Shown in pieces: positions 8,221-15,087 of a stretch of DNA of 64,000 bases; the stretch's first letter is position 1; each line of letters starts with the position of its first letter. Origin of the DNA: Candidatus Flexicrinis proximus (GTDB taxonomy: Bacteria; Chloroflexota; Anaerolineae; Aggregatilineales; Phototrophicaceae); the NCBI GenBank assembly GCA_016712885.1, contig JADJQF010000004.1:310001-374000 (forward strand), written 5' to 3'. A program made the position numbers and the translations under genes. The notes below the pieces were generated by a model. That model was not told the DNA's origin. It worked only from the letters and a program-made list of their open reading frames with translations, and ran no database searches.

Positions 8221-8838
8221 ATGGCTGCAATTACCGCTCAGATGGTTAAAGACCTGCGCGAAATCACCGGCGCCGGTCCATTGGACAGCAAGAAGGCGCT
8301 CGAACAGTTCGACGGCGATATCGAAAAAGCCGTTACTTTCCTGCGCGAAAAAGGCCTGGCCAAGGCTGCTAAGAAACTCGGCGCCGGCCGTGCCATGCAC
8401 GAAGGCGTGATCGAGAGCTACATGCATTTCAACAAGCGCCTCGGCGTGATCGTTGAAGTCAACTGCGAGACCGACTTCGTGGCCGCCACCGAAGCCTTCA
8501 AGAACTTCGCCTCGGAATTGGCGCGCCATATCGCCAATATCGCCCCGCAGTATGTGCGCCGCGAAGATGTGCCTGAGGCCGTCATCGAAAAAGAACGCAG
8601 CATCCAGACCAACCGTGCGATTGAAGAAGGCAAGCCTGCTCATATCGCTGAGAAGGTCGCTGAAGGCCGCATGGCCAAGTTCTTCGAAGAGATCGTCCTC
8701 CTGGAGCAGAAGTACTTCCGCGACGAGGAAAAGACCATCTCCCAGCTGCTGCAGGAAACCGTGGCCACCGTCGGCGAGAGCATTCAGATCGCTCGCTTCG
8801 CCCGCTTTGCCATCGGCGAGAATGCGTCTGCGGAATAG
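8221..8838 (+). CDS. tsf: Elongation factor Ts (short form)
   Basis: The guanine-nucleotide exchange factor for EF-Tu. At 205 residues it is the short type with a single core subdomain, unlike the E. coli form of about 283 residues. The N-terminal UBA-like helix bundle is MVKDLREITGAGPLDSKKAL, and the EF-Tu-contacting TDFVA motif appears in NCETDFVAATEAF near residue 81. Conventional rpsB-tsf pairing. Confidence 0.96.
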   Translation: MAAITAQMVKDLREITGAGPLDSKKALEQFDGDIEKAVTFLREKGLAKAAKKLGAGRAMHEGVIESYMHFNKRLGVIVEVNCETDFVAATEAFKNFASELARHIANIAPQYVRREDVPEAVIEKERSIQTNRAIEEGKPAHIAEKVAEGRMAKFFEEIVLLEQKYFRDEEKTISQLLQETVATVGESIQIARFARFAIGENASAE

Positions 8839-8841
8839 TTG

Positions 8842-8850
8842 TGGTATACT
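8842..8850 (+). promoter_or_regulatory. Extended -10 promoter just after tsf
   Basis: TGG-TATACT (8842-8850) matches an extended -10 (TGnTATAAT-like). It overlaps the region immediately after the tsf stop and lies about 130 bp upstream of pyrH. No -35 match is evident. It would start a short transcript that meets the terminator at 8908-8940. Confidence 0.45.
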
Positions 8851-8907
8851 GCGGGCTGATGCGAAATCATTTCCACGCCCGTCACACGCTCCAACAAGCT
8901 ACCCAGA

Positions 8908-8940
8908 GGGGATTAGCCATTGTGCTAATCCCTTTTTTTT
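8908..8940 (+). terminator. Intrinsic terminator between tsf and pyrH
   Basis: The stem GGGATTAGC / GCTAATCCC (8909-8917 with 8924-8932) has a 6-nt loop and is followed by eight T residues (8933-8940). This is a textbook rho-independent terminator. It either ends the rpsB-tsf transcript or attenuates the pyrH transcript started at the extended -10 upstream. Confidence 0.85.
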
Positions 8941-8976
8941 GCCTATTGACCGCCTCAATCAAAGGAGACCTTCAAT

Positions 8977-9756
8977 ATGATGCACACCCTCGTAGATGCT
9001 TCTCAGGAAGTCGAGATCGTGCCGGATGCCGCCTATAAGCGCATCCTGCTCAAGTTGAGCGGCGAAGCCCTGAACGGTCCGCACGGGTTTGGGATCGACC
9101 CGGATCGCGCCGACATCATCGCCCACAAAATCAAGGCTGTCCACGACCTCGGCGTGCAGATCGGTATCGTCATCGGCGCGGGCAACCTGTGGCGTGGCGC
9201 AACCGGCATCAAGCGCGGGATGGAGCAGTCCACCGCCGACCACATGGGCATGATCGCCACGGTGATGAACGGCCTCGCGCTTCAGGATGCCCTACAACGC
9301 ATCGGGATCGTCACCCGCGTGCAGACCGCCGTCGCCATGAATTCGGTGGCCGAGCCGTACATCCGCCTGCGCGCCATCCGCCACATGGAAAAGGGCCGTG
9401 TCGTGATCATGACCGGCGGCACAGGCAACCCGTACTTCACGACTGACACAGCCGCCGCCCTGCGCGCCATGGAAATCGAAGCCGACATCATCATCAAGGC
9501 GACCAAGGTCAACGGGATCTATACCGCCGACCCCAAGAAAGACCCGACCGCCGAACGCTTCACCCACCTGAGTTATGAGCAGGTCATCGCCAGCCGCTTC
9601 GACGTGATGGACATGACCGCCTTCACCCTCTGCCGCGAGCACGACATGCCAATCCTCGTGCTGAATTTTGATAACGACGGTGACCTTGTCGCCGCGGTCA
9701 AAGGCGACACCTCGGTCGGCACGCTGGTCGGCCATGCCGGCGGCGAACTGCTGTAG
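8977..9756 (+). CDS. pyrH: UMP kinase
   Basis: Phosphorylates UMP to UDP in pyrimidine nucleotide synthesis; amino-acid kinase fold, cytoplasmic, normally hexameric. 259 residues. Seen: YKRILLKLSGEALNG at the N-terminus, IVIGAGNLWRG (substrate loop), DHMGMIATVMNGLALQDAL, TGGTGNPYFTTDTAAALRA, and IKATKVNGIYTADPKKDPTA. AAAGGAG (8960-8966) supports ATG 8977. The N-terminus has roughly 17 extra residues before the conserved core. The rpsB-tsf-pyrH order is conserved in many bacteria; here a terminator separates tsf from pyrH. Confidence 0.96.
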   Translation: MMHTLVDASQEVEIVPDAAYKRILLKLSGEALNGPHGFGIDPDRADIIAHKIKAVHDLGVQIGIVIGAGNLWRGATGIKRGMEQSTADHMGMIATVMNGLALQDALQRIGIVTRVQTAVAMNSVAEPYIRLRAIRHMEKGRVVIMTGGTGNPYFTTDTAAALRAMEIEADIIIKATKVNGIYTADPKKDPTAERFTHLSYEQVIASRFDVMDMTAFTLCREHDMPILVLNFDNDGDLVAAVKGDTSVGTLVGHAGGELL

Positions 9757-9785
9757 TCACCAAGACCCGTGGTCTCACCTATGAA

Positions 9786-9821
9786 AGAGAGTGGGAACGC
9801 CGTGCGGCGTTCCCACTCTCT
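9786..9821. terminator. Long perfect hairpin after pyrH, probable terminator
   Basis: A 17-bp perfect inverted repeat, AGAGAGTGGGAACGCCG with its complement, and a 2-nt loop, between convergent pyrH (+) and the VOC gene (-). It has only short T-runs on either side, so it could end transcription from both directions but is not a canonical intrinsic terminator. The remainder of the gap to 9941 holds nothing recognisable. Confidence 0.6.
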
Positions 9822-9941
9822 GTAGACCATAAGCTGCGAGTAGCCCGAGCGGTGATATCTGAGTAAGTTCAGATCCTCGCTGTTCTCATCCGCCATAGAA
9901 CGATCTAGTGCCAGAACTGTCGCCGTCGGGCTGTAATCCGT

Positions 9942-10352
9942 TTACCCGGCAACCATCTGGAAGATCTGGATGTAGTTGCCGCAGGTGTCGTCGAGGATCG
10001 CCTGGATCGACATGCCGGTATTGGTCGGCTCCATGATGAAATCGACGCCGAGGGCTTTCAGGCGCTCGTATTCGGCCTGGACATTCTGCACCTCGAACGC
10101 GGTACAGGGGACGCCGTCCTTCACCAGCGCCTCTTTGAGCGCCTTCATGGCCGGATAGCTGGCGTTCGGCTCCAACACTACCTCGGTGCCGTTCGGGTCG
10201 TCCGGCGACACGACGGTCAGCCAGCGCGCGCCGCCGCCGAGCGGGATGTCGTGCTTCTTCACGAAGCCCAGCTTGGTGGTATAGAAATCGAGCGCTTTGT
10301 CGTATTCGGTATCGGCAATCGAGATGCTGCAAAAGGCGATTCGGATGCTCAT
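9942..10352 (-). CDS. VOC/glyoxalase-superfamily protein
   Basis: A 136-residue small protein of the vicinal-oxygen-chelate fold. It opens with IRIAFCSISIADTEYDKALDFYTTKLGF, the typical first beta-alpha unit. WLTVVSPDDPNGTEVVLEP and FEVQNVQAEYERLKALGVDF follow, ending in AILDDTCGNYIQIFQ, the last metal-side strand. The family includes glyoxalases, dioxygenases and resistance proteins; the substrate is unknown. It overlaps the end of the AraC gene by 4 bp (ATGA at 10349-10352), so the two are co-transcribed. Confidence 0.85.
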   Translation of the reverse strand: MSIRIAFCSISIADTEYDKALDFYTTKLGFVKKHDIPLGGGARWLTVVSPDDPNGTEVVLEPNASYPAMKALKEALVKDGVPCTAFEVQNVQAEYERLKALGVDFIMEPTNTGMSIQAILDDTCGNYIQIFQMVAG

Positions 10353-10735
10353 GGGTGGTTCTCCTCGTTCAGGATACGGGTCGCCGTCCAGCAGTCGAGC
10401 TGCCGGAAGTCGCTGGGGCTGAGACCATACTGCTTCTTGAATGCCTTACCGAACGCCGCATGACTGGCATAGCCGGCGGCCAGCGCCACCTGCGTGATGT
10501 CCACCGCTCCCACCCGCAGCTTGAAGCCTGCACGGTGCAGGCGCATCCGGCGGATATAACTCGCCGCGCTTTCGCCCGTGCAGCCGATGAATATGCGGTG
10601 GAATTGCGGCACCGAGAAACCGGCCACCGCTGCCAGCGTTTCACGTTTCAGCGGCTCGTCGATGTGTTGGCGGATATAGCGCTGCACATGCCTCAGGTGT
10701 TCGTGCTCTTGAAGGTATCGCGTCTCAGTCACCAT
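10349..10735 (-). CDS. AraC-family transcriptional regulator (HTH domain only)
   Basis: A 128-residue protein consisting essentially of the double helix-turn-helix domain: LRHVQRYIRQHIDEPLKRETLAAVAGFS, HRIFIGCTGESAASYIRRMRL, and the second HTH ITQVALAAGYASHAAFGKAFKKQYGLSPSDFR. There is no N-terminal effector domain, as in SoxS/MarA-like members. It probably regulates its own two-gene operon with the VOC gene. A LexA-type palindrome lies 21 bp upstream of its start. Confidence 0.88.
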   Translation of the reverse strand: MVTETRYLQEHEHLRHVQRYIRQHIDEPLKRETLAAVAGFSVPQFHRIFIGCTGESAASYIRRMRLHRAGFKLRVGAVDITQVALAAGYASHAAFGKAFKKQYGLSPSDFRQLDCWTATRILNEENHP

Positions 10736-10755
10736 AAAACCATCTTATCCCAATG

Positions 10756-10767
10756 GAACGCCTGTTC
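10756..10767 (-). promoter_or_regulatory. LexA-type (Gram-positive SOS box) palindrome upstream of AraC gene
   Basis: On the minus strand the sequence is CGAACAGGCGTTCC, which fits the Gram-positive LexA consensus CGAACRNRYGTTYC at every position. The 12-bp core GAAC-N4-GTTC is a perfect palindrome in its arms. It lies 21-32 bp upstream of the AraC-family start, a position suited to repressing that operon. Whether LexA of this organism uses this box is not shown. Confidence 0.5.
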
Positions 10768-11047
10768 GCTCTTCCAAATGTATCATGCTGCGCCGTCTGC
10801 CGCGAATCCCCAGATGCTGATGCTTTCAGAGCCGGCCGGGGCAATGTTTCGGCCCGCTGCTCCTGTTCACCCACAGCTTCGCTGCTCGCTACGCGCGTCC
10901 ACTTCCCTTGACTTCTCCAGATCCCCATTGTTTGGTCTTGTCGCAACCGGCCTCCCCTCTGCCGCGTATGAGTCGATAGACACAGCGGCGCTTTCGGACT
11001 AAAGTAGGGGATGGATGACTTAGCAAGTATCGAAAGGCAGCCTTCCG
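10768..11047. other. Intergenic gap with no recognisable feature
   Basis: A spacer of 280 bp between the AraC operon and the E2 operon. TTGACT (10908-10913) is a possible -35 element but has no good -10 at normal spacing. No RNA gene, repeat or ORF with coding character was seen. The promoter of the E2 operon is presumably here but could not be placed. Confidence 0.5.
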
Positions 11048-11518
11048 ATGCCGGAATGGTGGGGATCGCGCCAGAATGTCTCAGCCCGGCTTCGGCTTGA
11101 AGTCGAGGGCATGCGAGCCGTGTTTGGTAACACGTTTCGGCTGATTGTGCCGGAACAACCGGGCATGCTCTACTGGCTCGGCGAAATCGAAATCAATCTC
11201 ACGCGGCTAAAAGAGCGCCTGCACACGGTCAAGATCCTGTATCCCGGCGACTATCCTAACCAGCCTGCCGAGGCATACGTGACCAGCCCGCGCATCTACA
11301 GCCGCAAGCATCAGTACGTTGACGGCCAGCTGTGTCTGTTTAACCCCAAGGATGGCGAGAGTTACGGCTGGAACCCGAGCAAATCCACCGCCGTAACGGT
11401 CGCCGCCTGGGCGATACAGTGGGTGTACGCCTATTACACATGGCGCGCGACGGGCGAATGGCCGGGGATCGAGGAAACAGTCGACCCCAGCCAAATCGAT
11501 CCGCGTTTACGGCGCTGA
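11048..11518 (+). CDS. Stand-alone prokaryotic E2-like (ubiquitin-conjugating) protein
   Basis: A 156-residue protein with the E2/UBC fold pattern. Strands carry EIEINL and HTVKILYPGDYPNQPAEAYV (the usual fP-x-x-YP-x-x-P-P segment). Then comes RIYSRKHQYVDGQLCLFNP, where His88 stands in place of the HPN histidine and Cys96 is the candidate catalytic cysteine of the G-x-L-C-L motif. The C-terminal helices AAWAIQWVYAYYTWRATGEWPG match bacterial E2s, which commonly end in a Trp-rich W..Y..W..TG.WPG segment. It is first in a packed run with JAMM and E1 genes. Predicted role: accept a modifier from E1 and pass it to a target. SD is weak (AAAGG). Confidence 0.82.
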   Translation: MPEWWGSRQNVSARLRLEVEGMRAVFGNTFRLIVPEQPGMLYWLGEIEINLTRLKERLHTVKILYPGDYPNQPAEAYVTSPRIYSRKHQYVDGQLCLFNPKDGESYGWNPSKSTAVTVAAWAIQWVYAYYTWRATGEWPGIEETVDPSQIDPRLRR

Positions 11519-11531
11519 AGGGACACACGGG

Positions 11532-12566
11532 ATGACTGACGGACTGCTCCCGAACTTGATTATCGCGCAGCGGGTTGTTGACAAAATGGTCAAAGCGGCG
11601 GCGCGTTTCCAGCAGGATGAAACCGGCGAGGCGCTGGTCGGCTTTTTTGCCCCCGGCGCTCATACCAATGGCGTGCCGACGCTATATGTACTCGATACGA
11701 TTCCTCCTGATGAGGAGGAAGTCATGCGCGAGGCCTACGCGTTTTCGCATGGCGGCGAAAGCCAGTACGAAGCATTTACGTGGCTGCTGGAAAACTGGGA
11801 TGCCGACTCGGAGGCGCGCGAATCCGCAGGTTTCAAATGGGATGCGCCGCTTACCCATGTCGGGGACTGGCACAAACAGCCGGGCTATATGATCGCTCCG
11901 AGCGGTGGCGACCTGGCCTCGGCTGTGGAACTCCTGGGCGATAACCCACAGATCGAGCGCTGGCTTGCACCCATTGTTACGCTGCACCATCCACCCACGC
12001 TCAAGGATGGCGCATCGGTCAACTACCTGACCGCGCCAGACGGCCATGGCGGCGTGACGCGCATCGACTTCTGGTTGATTGACCGCAAAGCGCGGGCCTT
12101 TAAGCCTGTCGCGCCGGTCATTTACCCCGACTCGCAGCTTCCGGGTATTGCGCCATCTCCGTGGCACTTGACCGATGATGCGCGCTTGAGTCTGGAAGTC
12201 GGCCAGCTGGAACATGAAGGCTGGCTTGTTTCGCCGATCGTGCTCTGGGATACAGATCTCGAACCGCCGCTGGAAGTCTGCTTCATGTTGGGGCGTGCGG
12301 GGGGAGGGTCGCTGCTTCTGCTTGCAACTGAACATGACTTCCCGAAGTCCCCGCCAAGGGCATATGCCGCGCCGTTTGCGCCACTTGGCAAGGACGAGGA
12401 AATACACGACGCGTTCGAAAAAGCATGGCGCGACGCCGATCCCCTTCCAACCCCTGACGGGTTTGTCTGGGCTGAAGACGCGTATCTGGTCGATTATGTC
12501 GCGGCGCTGCTTGGAAAATCCGCTTCGGACGCGGACAGCGAGATAGACGAGGACGGCGAAGAATGA
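11532..12566 (+). CDS. JAB/JAMM-domain protein with variant metal site and C-terminal E2-like region
   Basis: A 344-residue protein. The N-terminal MPN/JAB domain (about 5-200) carries the JAMM scaffold: Glu30 in ETGEALVGFF, then H114-x-Q116-x10-D127 with Ser124, in GDWHKQPG...PSGGD. The canonical motif is H-x-H-x7-S-x2-D, so spacing is exact but the second zinc-ligand His is Gln. Family members remove ubiquitin-like proteins or trim their C-termini. Residues about 217-333 form a second domain with SLLLLATEHDFPKSPPRAY, reminiscent of an E2/UEV core lacking a catalytic cysteine (inference). An acidic tail ends the protein. It overlaps the E1 gene by 4 bp (ATGA). Confidence 0.78.
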   Translation: MTDGLLPNLIIAQRVVDKMVKAAARFQQDETGEALVGFFAPGAHTNGVPTLYVLDTIPPDEEEVMREAYAFSHGGESQYEAFTWLLENWDADSEARESAGFKWDAPLTHVGDWHKQPGYMIAPSGGDLASAVELLGDNPQIERWLAPIVTLHHPPTLKDGASVNYLTAPDGHGGVTRIDFWLIDRKARAFKPVAPVIYPDSQLPGIAPSPWHLTDDARLSLEVGQLEHEGWLVSPIVLWDTDLEPPLEVCFMLGRAGGGSLLLLATEHDFPKSPPRAYAAPFAPLGKDEEIHDAFEKAWRDADPLPTPDGFVWAEDAYLVDYVAALLGKSASDADSEIDEDGEE

Positions 12567-13468
12567 CCGGGACATGGGATCGGGTCGAGCGCTTGCTCGG
12601 CACGGATAAGCTCGACCGGCTGGCACACGCACACGTCGCGGTGGTCGGGTTGGGCTCTGGGGGTGGGTTTGTCGCGCTGAGCCTTGCCATGAGCGGTGTC
12701 GGACGGTTTACACTGGTTGACATGGAGCCTCTGGAACAGCATAACCTCGTGCGGCATGTCGCTGATGCGCGCTACCTGGGTATCAACAAGGCTGAGGCGG
12801 TTGCGGATCTGATCCACAAGCGCAATCCCGGTGCTGAAATCCGCGTGATCGCAGACGACATCGCCACGCATCCCGATGCGCTTGACGGTATCGATTTGCT
12901 GGTCGTGGGTGTTGACGGCGAAGGAACGAAGTATAAACTCAATGAGCAGGCGCTGGCACGTAACCTGACGGCTGTCTATGCAGGGGCGTATGCGCGCGGC
13001 GAAGGCGGTGATGTCTGCGTAATTCGCCCGCACAATGGTCCATGTTATGCGTGCTGGTCGGCAGAACTGCGTGAAGGCATTGCCACCGGACCGACGGAAG
13101 AACTTGACTATGGTCAGATCGGTGAGGGCGGCACGCTCAAGGCTGAACCTGGCCTCTGGGTGCATGTCACACGGATCGCGTCCGCACAGGCGGACATCGC
13201 CCTAACCTTACTGCTTCCAGATGCACGCCCGCCTCTGCCCGCCAATACATTGGTTATGGCGAATGTCGCGCTGGAGATCATTGAAGGGCAAACCACCCCG
13301 CCGCATGGCGCGTTGTGGGTCAATATCGCCCGCGATCCGCACTGCCTAGTCTGCGGCGATCAGCTCCATGAGGCTAACACGAATGCGGTGAGCCTTGATG
13401 ACCTCGCGGCAGCTGGAAATATAGCATTTGAAGCCGATGAGTCCGCGCGCCGCATGCAGGATGAGTAA
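12563..13468 (+). CDS. E1-like ThiF/MoeB-family adenylating protein
   Basis: A 301-residue protein that should adenylate the C-terminus of a ubiquitin-like protein. Rossmann loop VVGLGSGGGF (Gly29, 31, 33), FTLVDMEPLEQHNLVRHV with Asp53, Asn61 and Arg64, Lys76 in GINKAEAV, and Asp119 in VVGVDGEG match the ATP-binding set of the E1 superfamily. Two CxxC pairs (C162/C165 and C262/C265) form the usual zinc site. The crossover-loop region after the first pair (about 170-200) contains no cysteine. The only other Cys is C153 in a predicted strand, so an E1-thioester cysteine is not evident. Coupled to the JAMM gene by overlap. Confidence 0.85.
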   Translation: MTGTWDRVERLLGTDKLDRLAHAHVAVVGLGSGGGFVALSLAMSGVGRFTLVDMEPLEQHNLVRHVADARYLGINKAEAVADLIHKRNPGAEIRVIADDIATHPDALDGIDLLVVGVDGEGTKYKLNEQALARNLTAVYAGAYARGEGGDVCVIRPHNGPCYACWSAELREGIATGPTEELDYGQIGEGGTLKAEPGLWVHVTRIASAQADIALTLLLPDARPPLPANTLVMANVALEIIEGQTTPPHGALWVNIARDPHCLVCGDQLHEANTNAVSLDDLAAAGNIAFEADESARRMQDE

Positions 13469-13483
13469 GTAGGAGAAATCAAC

Positions 13484-13879
13484 GTGCCTGATCTGCCCGA
13501 TCTGACACCACCCACCCCGCCTGAGGGCGAGCAGTACGAAGACAACTTCATCGAGGAAACGCCGGTTACTGCACAGCCGCCGGTTACGGTAGAAACCCCG
13601 CCGGCTGCGGCGGCTCCACCTGCGCCGGAACAGGTACCGCCGGTAAGTCGCGCGACCCTGCCGGTCGAGTCCGCACCGCCGCCCCCAGCGGACAACTTCA
13701 GTGAGCGCCTCGAACGCCTTGGAGGTGAACCCGCACCCGTCATCACGCCGGAGGAATTCTCTCGCCTTCAGAATGCCGGTCAGGTACATATCGATGCTAT
13801 GGGGCGTGTTCGTACAGCCCGACGCGCGAGTCAGGCAGATGCCGGTGTAACGCTAAGGAAACGCCGTGCGTGGTATTAG
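13484..13879 (+). CDS. Proline-rich, mostly disordered small protein of the E1/E2 operon
   Basis: A 131-residue protein. GTG start with AGGAG (13471-13475) at good distance. Residues 1-75 are dominated by Pro, Glu, Thr and Ala (PPTPPEGEQYEDNF, PAAAAPPAPEQVPP). A short structured-looking C-terminal part reads ITPEEFSRLQNAGQVHIDAMGRVRTARRAS and ends in basic RKRRAWY. It has no Gly-Gly terminus and no beta-grasp pattern, so it is not an obvious ubiquitin-like modifier. Its position between E1 and the methyltransferase, with its end overlapping the latter by 14 bp, suggests a target, adaptor or non-canonical modifier. Function unknown. Confidence 0.75.
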   Translation: MPDLPDLTPPTPPEGEQYEDNFIEETPVTAQPPVTVETPPAAAAPPAPEQVPPVSRATLPVESAPPPPADNFSERLERLGGEPAPVITPEEFSRLQNAGQVHIDAMGRVRTARRASQADAGVTLRKRRAWY

Positions 13880-15080
13880 ACCTGATACGGTTGGCCTGAT
13901 TACCGCGCTCGATAAACTGGGCGTTTTCTCCAACGCGCGCATCCGGGCTGCGTTCGGTACTGTTCCGCGCGCCATGTTCCTCCCGAACATCGCGGCCGAT
14001 GAGGTCTACACTGATCGCGCGATCATCACAAAGCGCGACACGACCGGCGCGGCAATCAGCTCCAGCAGCCAGCCAACCATGATGGCTCAGATGCTCACCC
14101 AGCTCGATTTGCAGCCGGGAATGAACGTTCTGGAAATCGGCGCAGGAACCGGCTATAACGCTGCAATTATGCAGGCATTGGTCGGGTCGGAAGGCCGTGT
14201 AACAAGCATTGAGCTCGATGTCGATGTCGCAAATCAGGCGCGTGACAATTTACAGCGCGCGGGATATGGCTCTGTACATGTTGTTGAAGCAGACGGAGCG
14301 GCCGGATACTCGCCGCGTGCTGCCTACGACCGGATTATTTGTACAGCAACCGCATGGGATGTGCCGGCAGCGTGGGTCCGCCAGCTTAAGCAGCGTGGGC
14401 GCCTCGTAACGCCAATCCAGGTACATGCTGCACAGGTTTCTGCCGCGTTTGAAATGCAGCGGGATGGCACCCTTTACAGCGAGCACAATCTGCCCTGCCG
14501 TTTCGTTCTGATGCGCGGCGCGGCAGGTGTTCCCGACCTTGTGCGCCAGATTGGCAGCAGCGCGCTCACCCTTTGGTCGCTGGATGCGGATGACATCGAT
14601 GGGGCGCGGCTTCACCTGCTGCTGACGGAAGACCACGATGTCAGCTATCTCTCTGAACCGCTGTCAGCCGACAACTTTTGGTCAGGGCTGATGCCATTCA
14701 CGATGCTCAATGCCCCCTCGGATGTCACACTGGCGACCTATTTCATTGCCGAGGATCAGAAGGCCTACGGGATGGAAGCCGGAAGCGGTTATGCCATTTT
14801 TAGCCCGGCCAGCGCCGTATTTGTGCCGTATCAGGAGAAAGGGTTGGCCCACACTTTCGCAGGGTCGGATGCATTTATCATGGCGCAGACCATGCTGGAC
14901 GACTGGAATTCGATGAGCCGCCCTGGGGTTGAGAACCTTCGACTGCTTCTCACTCCACACGGCCACGAGCCGCTGCCCACGCTGGAAAAGGGCCGGACGT
15001 ATCGGCGTGTTGACCATGATCTTCATGTCTGGCTGCAGCCTGTCGGTGACCCGACCCATGCCGACCTCGACGAGGAATAA
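13866..15080 (+). CDS. PCMT-type protein O-methyltransferase with long C-terminal extension
   Basis: A 404-residue protein. Residues 1-205 match protein-L-isoaspartate O-methyltransferase: VPRAMFLPNIAADEVYTDRAI, ISSSSQPTMMAQML, the SAM loop VLEIGAGTGYNAAIM, VTSIELDVDVANQARDNL, and YDRIICTATAWDVPAAWVRQL. Ordinary PCMTs end near 210-220 residues. Here about 190 further residues of unknown fold follow (EDHDVSYLSEPLSADNFWSG onward), ending in acidic DLDEE. PCMT repairs isoaspartyl residues; extended relatives methylate peptides in some biosynthetic loci. Start GTG 13866 follows AAGGA (13855-13859), inside the preceding gene. The product may act on that protein (inference). Confidence 0.82.
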   Translation: MRGIRPDTVGLITALDKLGVFSNARIRAAFGTVPRAMFLPNIAADEVYTDRAIITKRDTTGAAISSSSQPTMMAQMLTQLDLQPGMNVLEIGAGTGYNAAIMQALVGSEGRVTSIELDVDVANQARDNLQRAGYGSVHVVEADGAAGYSPRAAYDRIICTATAWDVPAAWVRQLKQRGRLVTPIQVHAAQVSAAFEMQRDGTLYSEHNLPCRFVLMRGAAGVPDLVRQIGSSALTLWSLDADDIDGARLHLLLTEDHDVSYLSEPLSADNFWSGLMPFTMLNAPSDVTLATYFIAEDQKAYGMEAGSGYAIFSPASAVFVPYQEKGLAHTFAGSDAFIMAQTMLDDWNSMSRPGVENLRLLLTPHGHEPLPTLEKGRTYRRVDHDLHVWLQPVGDPTHADLDEE

Positions 15081-15087
15081 CCGGCTC

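Noticed and set aside
8841..9038. 65-codon plus-strand frame across the tsf-pyrH terminator
   Set aside because: It runs through the terminator stem and into pyrH in another frame, with no SD. Mentioned only in the attenuator context.
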